Part shown: positions 1 to 5,672 of the stretch, piece after piece
Position numbering within the stretch: position 1 is the stretch's first letter
Layout of the letters: each line of letters starts with the position of its first letter
Source: an uncultured Oscillospiraceae bacterium
Lineage (GTDB): Bacteria > Bacillota > Clostridia > Oscillospirales > Oscillospiraceae
Length of the DNA stretch: 7,633 bases
Assembly (NCBI GenBank): GCA_934572325.1
Contig: CAKTKT010000069.1
Location: forward strand, 1 to 7,633
Direction: 5' to 3'
Made by a program: the position numbers and the translations under genes
Notes under the pieces: model-generated
What the model was told of the DNA's origin: nothing
What the model saw: the letters and a program-made list of their open reading frames with translations, nothing else
The model's database searches: none

Positions 1-90
1 GTCGGCGATATCGTCCGCGTGATGGAGACCCGCCCCCTGTCCAAGGACAAGAGATGGCGCGTGGTCGAGATCGTTGAGAAGGCTAAGTAA
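1..90 (+). CDS. rpsQ: 30S ribosomal protein S17, C-terminal fragment
   Basis: The window opens inside this gene. Frame 1 reads 29 residues, starting VGDIVRVMETRPLSKDKRW, and stops at TAA 88-90. The GDxVxxxETRPLSKxKRW block is the conserved C-terminal part of bacterial S17, an OB-fold protein that binds 16S rRNA early in small-subunit assembly. The 5' part lies outside the window, so length and start cannot be judged. Its position directly ahead of rplN, with a 15-base gap, is the standard rpsQ place in the spc region. The basic tail ends in EKAK, as expected for S17. Identification is secure despite the truncation, which is only the window edge. Confidence 0.95.
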   Translation, partial: VGDIVRVMETRPLSKDKRWRVVEIVEKAK

Positions 91-105
91 GGAGGCGACA
101 ACAGA

Positions 106-477
106 ATGATACAGCAGGAAACTTATCTGAAGGTCGCCGACAATACCGGCGCCAAGGAACTCAAGTGCATCCGCGTGCTCGGCGGCTCCAAGCGCAAGTA
201 TGCGAGCATCGGCGACGTGGTCGTCTGCTCCGTGCGCAAGGCGGCGCCCGGCGGCAGCGTGAAGAAGGGCGACGTCGTCAAGGCGGTCATCGTCCGCACC
301 GTCAAGCCCGTGCGCCGCGCCGACGGCACTTACGTCCGCTTCGACGAGAACGCAGCCGTTCTTATCAACACCGGCGACAAGAACCCCCGCGGCACTCGTA
401 TCTTTGGACCCGTCGCCCGTGAGCTGCGCGACAAGGAGTACATGAAGATCCTGTCGCTCGCTCCCGAAGTGATTTAA
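106..477 (+). CDS. rplN: 50S ribosomal protein L14
   Basis: This encodes a 123-residue L14, one residue from the usual 122. L14 is a large-subunit protein at the subunit interface; it contacts 16S rRNA in bridges with the 30S subunit, neighbours L19 and is the docking site of the silencing factor RsfS. The start MIQQETYLKVADNTGAKEL is the canonical N-terminus, with the conserved ADNTGA and RKYASIGD motifs and a central PGGSVKKGDVVKAVIVRT block. The C-terminal part carries the conserved GTRIFGPVARELR stretch. GGAGG at 91-95 lies 10 bases before the ATG and fixes the start. It sits 15 bases after rpsQ and 15 before rplX, so cotranscription is expected. Nothing is missing or unusual. Confidence 0.99.
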   Translation: MIQQETYLKVADNTGAKELKCIRVLGGSKRKYASIGDVVVCSVRKAAPGGSVKKGDVVKAVIVRTVKPVRRADGTYVRFDENAAVLINTGDKNPRGTRIFGPVARELRDKEYMKILSLAPEVI

Positions 478-492
478 TGGAGGTCGCAGAGA

Positions 493-798
493 ATGAACAT
501 TAAGAAAGACGATAAAGTCATAGTCCTGTCCGGCAAGGACAAGGGCAAGGAGGGCAAGGTCCTCTCCGCAGACCCCAAGGCGATGAAGGTCACGGTCGAG
601 GGCGTCAACGTCGCCACGAAGCACCAGAAGCCCCGCAAGCAGGGTCAGGACGGCGGCATAATCAAGGTCGAGACCCCTATCTACGCCTGCAAGGTCATGC
701 TCGTCTGCCCCAAGTGCGGCAAGGGCACCCGCGTCGCGCACAAGCTTGCCGACGGCAAAAAGACCCGCGTCTGCAAGAAGTGCGGCGCAGAAATTTGA
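493..798 (+). CDS. rplX: 50S ribosomal protein L24, zinc-binding form
   Basis: This encodes a 101-residue L24, an assembly initiator that binds 23S rRNA near its 5' end and lies by the polypeptide exit tunnel. The first 30 or so residues form the KOW motif (KDDKVIVLSGKDKGKEGKV). The middle has the conserved GVNVATKHQKP stretch. The C-terminus carries two CxxC pairs (C72/C75 and C94/C97), predicted to bind one zinc ion; L24 proteins of many bacteria, E. coli included, lack this Cys4 arrangement. GGAGG at 479-483, 9 bases ahead, supports the ATG. The stop is TGA, while most neighbours use TAA. Family and position are unambiguous; zinc binding is inferred from the cysteines. Confidence 0.98.
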   Translation: MNIKKDDKVIVLSGKDKGKEGKVLSADPKAMKVTVEGVNVATKHQKPRKQGQDGGIIKVETPIYACKVMLVCPKCGKGTRVAHKLADGKKTRVCKKCGAEI

Positions 799-816
799 GA
801 AAGGAGATAACTTACT

Positions 817-1356
817 ATGACAAGAATGAAGAAAAAGTATCTTGAGGAAGTTGCTCCGGCTCTCATGGAGAAGTTCCAGTACAAGTCCGTCATGCAGATC
901 CCCCGCATCGACAAGATTGTCGTGTCCGTCGGCTGCGGCGACTGCAAGGACAACGCAAAGGCTCTCGACGCGGTCATCAAGGACATCTCCGCCATCACCG
1001 GTCAGCACGCCGTTGCCACCGTGGCGAGAAAGTCCGTTGCCAACTTCAAGCTCCGCGAGGGCATGAAGGTCGGCGTGAAGGTCACGCTCCGTCAGGATCG
1101 TATGTGGGAGTTCCTGGACCGTCTGTTCAACGTGGCGCTGCCCCGTGTCCGCGACTTCCGCGGCATCTCCGCAGACGCATTCGACGGGCGCGGCAACTAC
1201 TCCCTCGGTCTCAAGGAGCAGATCATCTTCCCCGAGATCGAGTACGACAAGATCGAGAAGCTGCGCGGCATGAACATTGCGATCACCACCACCGCAAAGA
1301 CCGACGAAGAGGCGCGTGAGCTGCTCAGGCTCATGGGCGCTCCCTTCGTGAACTAA
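817..1356 (+). CDS. rplE: 50S ribosomal protein L5
   Basis: This encodes a 179-residue L5, the usual bacterial length. L5 binds 5S rRNA with L18, helps place it in the central protuberance and contacts the P-site tRNA and S13. Recognisable motifs are the N-terminal PALMEKFQYKSVMQIPRIDKI segment, the KSVANFKLREGMKVG block near residues 70-85, the LPRVRDFRGI segment and the late LGLKEQIIFPEI and GMNIAITTTAKTDEEARELL segments. AAGGAG at 801-806 lies 10 bases ahead of the ATG. Where many L5 proteins read NMGVGD, this one has SVGCGDCKD, a mild divergence with two cysteines. In E. coli S8 represses the spc operon at the L5 start; I see no obvious S8-site hairpin in the 18-base gap here. Confidence 0.99.
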   Translation: MTRMKKKYLEEVAPALMEKFQYKSVMQIPRIDKIVVSVGCGDCKDNAKALDAVIKDISAITGQHAVATVARKSVANFKLREGMKVGVKVTLRQDRMWEFLDRLFNVALPRVRDFRGISADAFDGRGNYSLGLKEQIIFPEIEYDKIEKLRGMNIAITTTAKTDEEARELLRLMGAPFVN

Positions 1357-1370
1357 GGAGGAGAAAAGTT

Positions 1371-1556
1371 ATGGCAAAGAAATCTATGATCCTTAAGCAG
1401 CAGGCTCCTGCCAAGTTCTCCACCCGCAAGTACAACCGCTGCAAGATCTGCGGCCGTCCCCACGCCTATCTGCGCAACTACGGCATCTGCCGTATCTGCT
1501 TCCGCGAGCTGGCTTACAAGGGTCAGATCCCCGGCGTGCGCAAGGCGAGCTTCTGA
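1371..1556 (+). CDS. rpsZ: 30S ribosomal protein S14, type Z (zinc-binding)
   Basis: This encodes a 61-residue S14, the short zinc-containing form typical of Bacillota and Actinomycetota, not the roughly 100-residue zinc-free form of E. coli. It joins the 30S head late in assembly. A Cys4 zinc knuckle is visible: C24 and C27 in CKICG, then C40 and C43 in CRICF. The surrounding RCKICGRPHAYLR and FGICRICFRELAY-like pattern and the GQIPGVRKASF end are the family signature (here YGICRICFRELAY). GGAGGAG at 1357-1363 directly follows the rplE stop and lies 7 bases before the ATG. The gene is followed by an unusually long 292-base spacer before rpsH. Confidence 0.99.
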   Translation: MAKKSMILKQQAPAKFSTRKYNRCKICGRPHAYLRNYGICRICFRELAYKGQIPGVRKASF

Positions 1557-1639
1557 TTTCGCGCGAATACTTCCGCTTGTCGGCTCGCAGCACCTTGGTA
1601 CGGCGCCGCCTCCGCGGGATAGTCTCGCACGAAAGCAGC

Positions 1640-1673
1640 GCGCTTTGTCAGCGGAATACGCTGACAGGGGCGC
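1640..1673 (+). repeat. Long hairpin H1 in the rpsZ-rpsH spacer
   Basis: Perfect 8-base arms TGTCAGCG (1646-1653) and CGCTGACA (1659-1666) enclose the five-base loop GAATA. Pairing extends outward through two U-G pairs and C1643-G1669. After a bulged G1670 it continues with 1640-1642 against 1671-1673, giving about 14 pairs. Bases after it are ACAAAAACCG, not a T-tract, so it is not an intrinsic terminator on this strand. An antisense reading would end in no T-tract either. Confidence 0.7.
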
Positions 1674-1685
1674 ACAAAAACCGTT

Positions 1686-1720
1686 TCATAAGGCGGGAGC
1701 CGATCACTCCCGCCATATGG
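1686..1720 (+). repeat. Long hairpin H2 in the rpsZ-rpsH spacer
   Basis: Arms GGCGGGAG (1692-1699) and CTCCCGCC (1707-1714) pair perfectly around a seven-base loop CCGATCA. Past one A-A mismatch (1691/1715) the stem continues with CATA (1687-1690) against TATG (1716-1719), then a U-G pair, giving about 13 pairs in total. It begins 12 bases after H1. There is no T-tract after it, so termination is unlikely; a structural RNA element or a palindromic repeat unit fits better. Confidence 0.7.
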
Positions 1721-1756
1721 ATAAACAGACCGGAGCAAGCGAAGCCCGATCTGAGG

Positions 1757-1793
1757 ATGGCGAAAGGCCGTGGGCAATCAGGCATTGCCATGG
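1757..1793 (+). repeat. Overlapping alternative hairpins H3 in the rpsZ-rpsH spacer
   Basis: GGCAAT (1773-1778) pairs with ATTGCC (1784-1789) around a five-base loop. After a bulged G1772 the stem extends with CCGT (1768-1771) against ATGG (1790-1793), giving ten pairs. A second, shorter stem, ATGGC (1757-1761) with GCCGT (1767-1771), uses part of the same 5' arm and closes a five-base loop, GAAAG. The two cannot form together, so this segment may switch or may simply favour the longer stem. Confidence 0.5.
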
Positions 1794-1808
1794 AACCTCG
1801 CCGCCGAA

Positions 1809-1822
1809 ACCGCATATGCGGT
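1809..1822 (+). repeat. Palindrome ACCGCATATGCGGT just before the rpsH ribosome binding site
   Basis: This is a perfect 14-base palindrome ending 11 bases before the AGGAGGA ribosome binding site (1834-1840). As RNA it could form a five-pair stem with an ATAT loop; as DNA it could be a dimeric protein-binding site. Its 5' arm is also the partner in the possible long-range pairing with 1597-1599, so the two structures would compete. Its half-sites CCGCAT and ATGCGG recur as the outer stem of the spacer before rpsM. Confidence 0.5.
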
Positions 1823-1848
1823 AACTCTAAATCAGGAGGATAAACTCT

Positions 1849-2247
1849 ATGCAGATCACAGACCCCATTGCAGATATGCTTACCCGTGTCCGCAACGCCG
1901 GAAACGCGAAGCATGAGACCGTTGACGTTCCTGCGTCGAAGATGAAGAAGGCGATAGCCGAGATCATGCTCAGCGAGGGCTACATCAAGAACTATCAGGT
2001 CATCGACGACGGCACGCAGGGCGTTATCCGCATCACCCTCAAGTACCTGCCCGGCAAGGAGAAGGTCATTCAGGGTCTCCGCCGCGTCAGCAAGCCCGGA
2101 CTGCGCGTTTACGCCGGTGCCGACGAGCTGCCCCGCGTCCTCAAGGGACTGGGCATTGCTATCATTTCCACCTCCAAGGGCGTTATGACCGACAAGCAGG
2201 CTCGCCGTGAGCATGTCGGCGGCGAAGTCCTTGCGTTCATTTGGTAA
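1849..2247 (+). CDS. rpsH: 30S ribosomal protein S8
   Basis: This encodes a 132-residue S8, the normal length. S8 binds helix 21 of 16S rRNA, organises the 30S platform and in E. coli represses the spc operon by binding its mRNA. The start MQITDPIADMLTRVRNA is canonical, and the family signature GIAIISTSKGVMTDKQAR lies at residues 102-119. The AGGAGGA at 1834-1840, 8 bases ahead, is the best match to the anti-Shine-Dalgarno sequence nearby. Unlike its neighbours it is preceded by a 292-base structured spacer, so its translation could be controlled separately from rpsZ. The next gene, rplF, begins 12 bases after the TAA. Confidence 0.99.
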   Translation: MQITDPIADMLTRVRNAGNAKHETVDVPASKMKKAIAEIMLSEGYIKNYQVIDDGTQGVIRITLKYLPGKEKVIQGLRRVSKPGLRVYAGADELPRVLKGLGIAIISTSKGVMTDKQARREHVGGEVLAFIW

Positions 2248-2259
2248 GGAGGCAGCACA

Positions 2260-2802
2260 ATGTCTAGAATAGGAAGAGAACCCATCACCATCCCCGCCGG
2301 CGTCGAAGTCAAGGTCGATGACAACAACCATGTCACCGTCAAAGGACCCAAGGGCACTCTTGAGTACACCATGGCTCCCCAGATGAAGGTCGAGACGGAC
2401 GCAGGCGTGCTTCACGTCACGCGCCCCGACGATACCAAAGAGAACCGCTCCCTCCACGGGCTGACGAGATCCCTGCTCAACAATATGATAGTAGGCGTTA
2501 CTCACGGCTTTGAGAAAAAGCTGGAGATCAGCGGCGTCGGCTACCGTGCCGCCAAGGAAGGCAAGAACCTCGTCATGAATCTGGGCTTCTCGCATCAGAT
2601 CATCGTGCCTGAGACCGAGGACATCCAGATCGACGTTCCCGACGCGAACCACGTCGTCATCAAGGGTATCGACAAGCAGAAGGTCGGCCAGTTTGCAGCA
2701 GAAGTTCGTGGTAAGAGACCTCCCGAGCCCTACAAGGGCAAGGGCATCAAGTACGACTACGAAGTGATCCGCCGCAAAGAAGGCAAGACCGGCGCTAAGT
2801 AA
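2260..2802 (+). CDS. rplF: 50S ribosomal protein L6
   Basis: This encodes a 180-residue L6, matching the family's usual 175-180. L6 binds 23S rRNA domain VI and lies near the factor-binding centre and the sarcin-ricin loop. The duplicated alpha-beta fold can be followed as an N-terminal repeat from about residue 10 to 80 and a second from about 85 to 160. The start MSRIGREPITIP and the C-terminal signature PEPYKGKGIKY (155-165) are diagnostic. GGAGG at 2248-2252, starting at the base after the rpsH stop, lies 7 bases before the ATG. The end is rich in Lys and Arg, as expected. Nothing unusual is apparent. Confidence 0.99.
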   Translation: MSRIGREPITIPAGVEVKVDDNNHVTVKGPKGTLEYTMAPQMKVETDAGVLHVTRPDDTKENRSLHGLTRSLLNNMIVGVTHGFEKKLEISGVGYRAAKEGKNLVMNLGFSHQIIVPETEDIQIDVPDANHVVIKGIDKQKVGQFAAEVRGKRPPEPYKGKGIKYDYEVIRRKEGKTGAK

Positions 2803-2818
2803 ACGGAGGTGTGCCTGA

Positions 2819-3178
2819 ATGATTAAAAGACCTGATACCAGAGGACAGCGCATCAAGCGCCACAACAGAGTTCGCGGCAAGATCTCCGGCACCGCCGAGA
2901 GACCCCGCCTCTGTGTTTTCCGCAGCGAAAACAACATCTATGCCCAGATCATCGACGACGTCGCCGGAAACACCCTCGTTTCCGCGTCCAGCGTCGAGAA
3001 GGGCTTTGAAGGCAGCGGCGGCAACTGCGAAGCCGCAAAGAAGATCGGTGCCGCCATTGCGGAGCGCGCTCTCAAGAAGGGCATCGAGGAAGTAGTGTTT
3101 GACCGCGGCGGCTACATTTACCACGGCCGTGTCAAGGCACTGGCAGAAGGCGCCCGCGAGGGCGGCCTCAAGTTCTGA
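2819..3178 (+). CDS. rplR: 50S ribosomal protein L18
   Basis: This encodes a 119-residue L18, which binds 5S rRNA with L5 and L25-type proteins in the central protuberance. The basic N-terminus (MIKRPDTRGQRIKRHNRVRG) leads into the conserved GTAERPRLCVFRSENNIYAQIIDD segment. The second half has the AERALKKGIEEVVFDRGGYIYHGRVKALAEGAREGGLKF pattern; FDRGGYxYHGRV is the clearest family mark. GGAGGTG at 2805-2811 lies 7 bases before the ATG and settles the start. The usual basic N-terminal tail is complete. Gene order L6-L18-S5 is the standard one. Confidence 0.99.
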   Translation: MIKRPDTRGQRIKRHNRVRGKISGTAERPRLCVFRSENNIYAQIIDDVAGNTLVSASSVEKGFEGSGGNCEAAKKIGAAIAERALKKGIEEVVFDRGGYIYHGRVKALAEGAREGGLKF

Positions 3179-3197
3179 GGAAGGGGGAGAGACTTAA

Positions 3198-3722
3198 ATG
3201 GCATACAACAATGACAGAAGAGATCGCCGCAAGGAGGAGGTCGCTTCCGAGTATATCGAAAAGGTGGTTTCCCTCAACCGCGTCAGCAAGACCGTCAAGG
3301 GCGGCCGTGTCGCAAAGTTCTCCGCGCTCTGTGTCGTCGGCGACGGCAAGGGCCGCGTGGGCTTCGGCATGGGCAAGGCGAACGAGGTCTCCGAGGCTAT
3401 CCGCAAGGGGCTCGAGGACGCGAAGAAGAACATCTGCACCGTCACCCTTCAGGGCACGACCATCCCTCACGAGGTCATCGGCTGCTTCGGCGCAGGCCGC
3501 GTCCTGCTCAAGCCGGCTCCCGAGGGCACCGGCGTTATCGCCGGCGGCGCAGTCCGCGCCGTTGTTGAGGCAGCCGGCATAAGGAACATCCGCACCAAGT
3601 GCCTGCGCACCAACAACCCCGCCAACGTCGTCGCCGCCACTATGGAAGGCCTCAAGTCTCTGCGCGACGCCGCCCAGGTCGCGGCGGTCAGAGGCAAGAC
3701 CCCTGAAGAGATCCAGGGTTAA
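3198..3722 (+). CDS. rpsE: 30S ribosomal protein S5
   Basis: This encodes a 174-residue S5. S5 sits on the back of the 30S body near the decoding region and the mRNA entry site, influences accuracy and is where classical spectinomycin-resistance changes occur. The N-terminal double-stranded-RNA-binding-like domain covers about residues 15-82. The RVSKTVKGGR loop (28-37), where such changes fall, looks like the normal susceptible form. The C-terminal domain carries GTGVIAGGAVRAVVEAAGI and the NNPANVVAAT segment. GGGGGAG at 3183-3189 lies 8 bases ahead of the ATG. The charged N-terminal extension (YNNDRRDRRKEE) is ordinary for Clostridia. Confidence 0.99.
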   Translation: MAYNNDRRDRRKEEVASEYIEKVVSLNRVSKTVKGGRVAKFSALCVVGDGKGRVGFGMGKANEVSEAIRKGLEDAKKNICTVTLQGTTIPHEVIGCFGAGRVLLKPAPEGTGVIAGGAVRAVVEAAGIRNIRTKCLRTNNPANVVAATMEGLKSLRDAAQVAAVRGKTPEEIQG

Positions 3723-3734
3723 GGAGGGCGAAAC

Positions 3735-3914
3735 ATGGCTAATCTTAGAATAAAGCTCGTTAAGAGCCTCAGCGGCAGACACGACAAGCATATCGCAACT
3801 GCCTACTCTCTCGGTCTGCACAGGATCGGCAACGAGACCGTACAGCCCGACAATCCCCAGACCCGCGGCAAGCTCGCCCAGATCGGCTATCTTGTCAAGG
3901 TTACAGAAGAATAA
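3735..3914 (+). CDS. rpmD: 50S ribosomal protein L30
   Basis: This short gene encodes 59 residues, the usual bacterial L30 length. L30 is a small globular large-subunit protein that binds 23S rRNA; it is not essential in every species. The protein starts MANLRIKLVKSLSGR and has the family pattern of a conserved IKLVKS strand, a T-x-x-x-LGLHRIG segment at about residues 22-32 and a VKV strand near the C-terminus. A ribosome binding site, GGAGGG at 3723-3728, follows the rpsE stop directly and lies 6 bases before the ATG. The S5-L30-L15 order confirms the identity. Confidence 0.97.
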   Translation: MANLRIKLVKSLSGRHDKHIATAYSLGLHRIGNETVQPDNPQTRGKLAQIGYLVKVTEE

Positions 3915-3928
3915 GGAGGGCAAGTTAA

Positions 3929-4369
3929 ATGTATATTCATGAACTGTCTCCCGTAGCAGGCTCTACCCACGTTGACAAGCGCAAGGGCAGAGGTCACGCG
4001 ACCGGCAACGGCAAGACCGCCGGCCGCGGTCACAAGGGTCAGAAGGCCCGTTCCGGCGGCGGCGTCCGCATCGGGTTTGAGGGCGGTCAGATGCCTCTGG
4101 CGCGCCGCGTCCCGAAGAGAGGCTTCAACAACATCTTTGCAAAGCCGCTGGAGTTCGTCAACGTCTCCGTGCTCGACAAGTTCGACGACGGCGCCGTGGT
4201 TGACGCGCAGGCTCTGCTCGATGCGGGCATACTCTCCAAGTGCAGATACGGCGTCAAGATCCTTGGCAACGGCGAGATCACCAAGAAGCTGACTGTAAAG
4301 GCTGCTGCTTTCTCCGAAACCGCGAGACAGAAGATCGAGGCGGCCGGCGGAAAGGCAGAGGTGGTATAA
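3929..4369 (+). CDS. rplO: 50S ribosomal protein L15
   Basis: This encodes a 146-residue L15, a late-assembly protein whose long basic N-terminal tail threads through 23S rRNA. The tail is seen as KRKGRGHATGNGKTAGRGHKG and continues QKARSGGGVRIGFEGGQMPLARRVPKRGF, the glycine- and arginine-rich signature of the family. The C-terminal globular half contains the GVKILGNGEITKKLTVKA segment and the final KIEAAGGKAEVV. GGAGGG at 3915-3920 lies 8 bases before the ATG. The TAA stop is followed with no gap by the GTG start of secY, so the last rplO codons contain secY's ribosome binding site. Confidence 0.99.
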   Translation: MYIHELSPVAGSTHVDKRKGRGHATGNGKTAGRGHKGQKARSGGGVRIGFEGGQMPLARRVPKRGFNNIFAKPLEFVNVSVLDKFDDGAVVDAQALLDAGILSKCRYGVKILGNGEITKKLTVKAAAFSETARQKIEAAGGKAEVV

Positions 4370-4372
4370 GTG
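4358..4372 (+). promoter_or_regulatory. secY ribosome binding site inside the rplO coding end, with GTG start
   Basis: GAGGTG at 4358-4363 lies within the last codons of rplO and 6 bases before the GTG at 4370-4372. The rplO stop (4367-4369) and the secY start are adjacent. A ribosome ending L15 would stop directly at the SecY start, which suggests translational coupling. This site is what selects GTG; no ATG occurs in frame near the conserved N-terminus. Confidence 0.8.
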
Positions 4373-5659
4373 CTTCAGACTTTACGTAATGCATGGAAGA
4401 TTGAGGAGCTTCGCAAGAAGATACTCTTCACTCTGCTTATAATCCTGCTTTATCGTCTTGGCAACTCCATACCCGTGCCCTACGTCAATACGGCGGCTCT
4501 GTCGCAGTACTTCACCTATATGCAGAACACCGTTCTCGGTCTGCTGGACGTCATGTCCGGCGGCGCGTTCTCGCAGGCGACGATCTTCGCGCTCTCCATC
4601 CAGCCCTACATCAACGCCTCCATCATCATCCAGCTCCTGTGCATCGCCATCCCCGCGCTCGAGCGGCTGAGCAAGGAGGGCGGCGAGGAGGGCAAGAAGA
4701 AGATCGCCTCCATCACCCGTTACTCCACCGTGGGCATCGGTCTTCTCCAGGGCTTTGCCTACTATATGCTCATCAAGAACAACGGCATCCTCACCGCTGA
4801 GGCTCAGGGCAGCGTCTGGGCGGCGATAGTCATCATCCTGACGTTCACCTCCGGCTCGGCGCTCATCATGTGGCTCGGCGAGCAGATCACCGAAAACGGC
4901 ATCGGCAACGGCATCTCCATGATACTGTTCGCCTCCATCATCTCCCGCTTCCCAGTGAGCATCGTCTCCTCCGTGCGCAACTGCATCACCGGCAATCTCC
5001 AGTGGTGGGTCGCGGTGCTGATGTACCTCGGCGCGCTGGCGATAATCGTTTTGATCGTTTACGTCAACGACGCGGAGCGCAGGATACCCGTCCAGTACGC
5101 GAAGAGGGTCGTGGGGCGCAAGATGTACGGCGGGCAGAGCACGCACCTGCCCATGAAGGTGAATATGTCCGGCGTCATGCCCATCATCTTTGCCCAGTCC
5201 ATCGCCTCCCTGCCCGCCACCATCGCGGCGTTCAGCGGCAAGGGCGCGGATAGCTGGATAATGCGCGCATTCGACACCGACTCCATCACCTACGCGGTCA
5301 TCTACTTCCTGCTGATAATCTTCTTTGCCTACTTCTACTCCACGATACAGTTCAACCCCATTGAAGTGGCAAACAACCTCAAGAAAAACGGCGGCTACAT
5401 CCCCGGCTTCCGCCCGGGCAAGCCCACAAGCGAATTTATCCATAGAGTTCTCAACAAGATCACCCTCTTCGGCGCGATCTATCTGGGCATAATCGCCGTT
5501 GTACCCATTCTTGTCTCACATTTCAGCACCTCGGCATACCTCACCGGTCTGTCTCTGGGCGGCACGTCCATCATCATCGTGGTCGGCGTTGCGCTTGAGA
5601 CCGTCCGCACCCTCGAAAGTGAGCTGCTGATGCGCAACTACAAGGGCTTCCTTTCCTGA
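4370..5659 (+). CDS. secY: Preprotein translocase channel subunit SecY
   Basis: This encodes a 429-residue SecY, the central membrane pore of the Sec translocon, through which unfolded proteins cross or enter the cytoplasmic membrane with SecE, SecG and the SecA motor. About ten hydrophobic segments are visible, roughly at 17-36, 70-96, 118-138, 148-170, 182-202, 213-232, 262-285, 308-328, 364-385 and 395-413. Conserved marks are the plug region after TM1, RRIPVQYAKRVVGRKMYGGQ (238-256), and the cytosolic GGYIPGFRPGKPT loop, whose R348 matches the essential arginine of E. coli SecY. The GTG start abuts the rplO stop and is backed by GAGGTG 6 bases ahead. TGA ends it 13 bases before adk. Confidence 0.99.
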   Translation: MLQTLRNAWKIEELRKKILFTLLIILLYRLGNSIPVPYVNTAALSQYFTYMQNTVLGLLDVMSGGAFSQATIFALSIQPYINASIIIQLLCIAIPALERLSKEGGEEGKKKIASITRYSTVGIGLLQGFAYYMLIKNNGILTAEAQGSVWAAIVIILTFTSGSALIMWLGEQITENGIGNGISMILFASIISRFPVSIVSSVRNCITGNLQWWVAVLMYLGALAIIVLIVYVNDAERRIPVQYAKRVVGRKMYGGQSTHLPMKVNMSGVMPIIFAQSIASLPATIAAFSGKGADSWIMRAFDTDSITYAVIYFLLIIFFAYFYSTIQFNPIEVANNLKKNGGYIPGFRPGKPTSEFIHRVLNKITLFGAIYLGIIAVVPILVSHFSTSAYLTGLSLGGTSIIIVVGVALETVRTLESELLMRNYKGFLS

Positions 5660-5672
5660 TGGGAGTGCGCGT

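Larger units (their letters stand above)
1557..1848 (+). other. Gene-free structured spacer between rpsZ and rpsH
   Basis: This 292-base stretch separates two genes that usually lie a few bases apart, while nearly every other junction in the block is 0-24 bases. I see no credible gene: open frames exist on both strands but lack a ribosome binding site and resemble no family I know. There is no convincing promoter, no tRNA-like element and no T-tract terminator. It does contain consecutive inverted repeats at 1640-1673, 1686-1720, 1768-1793 and 1809-1822. A possible long-range pairing (1597-1605 with 1802-1811) would close the first three into one branched domain. It could be an untranslated regulatory leader for rpsH and later genes, a processed small RNA, or an inserted palindromic repeat element. 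It matches no RNA family that I can name. Confidence 0.6.

Noticed and set aside
1640..1720. Intrinsic terminators at the strong hairpins after rpsZ
   Set aside because: No T-tract follows either hairpin on this strand, and the essential genes downstream must be transcribed.
1523..1777. Open frame of 84 codons on the - strand across the same spacer
   Set aside because: It overlaps the end of rpsZ, has no visible ribosome binding site, and its repeat arms read as coding only by chance.
1577..1843. Open frame of 88 codons on the + strand filling the rpsZ-rpsH spacer
   Set aside because: It needs a TTG start without a ribosome binding site, its Arg-rich composition resembles no family, and hairpins explain the sequence better.
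1648..2937. Open frame of 429 codons on the - strand opposite rpsH, rplF and rplR
   Set aside because: It is a shadow of three secure ribosomal-protein genes on the + strand; GC-rich codons remove stops in the antisense frame.
4382..5443. Open frame of 353 codons on the - strand opposite secY
   Set aside because: It is an antisense shadow of secY, highly charged and Asp/His-rich, with no relation to any family I recognise.
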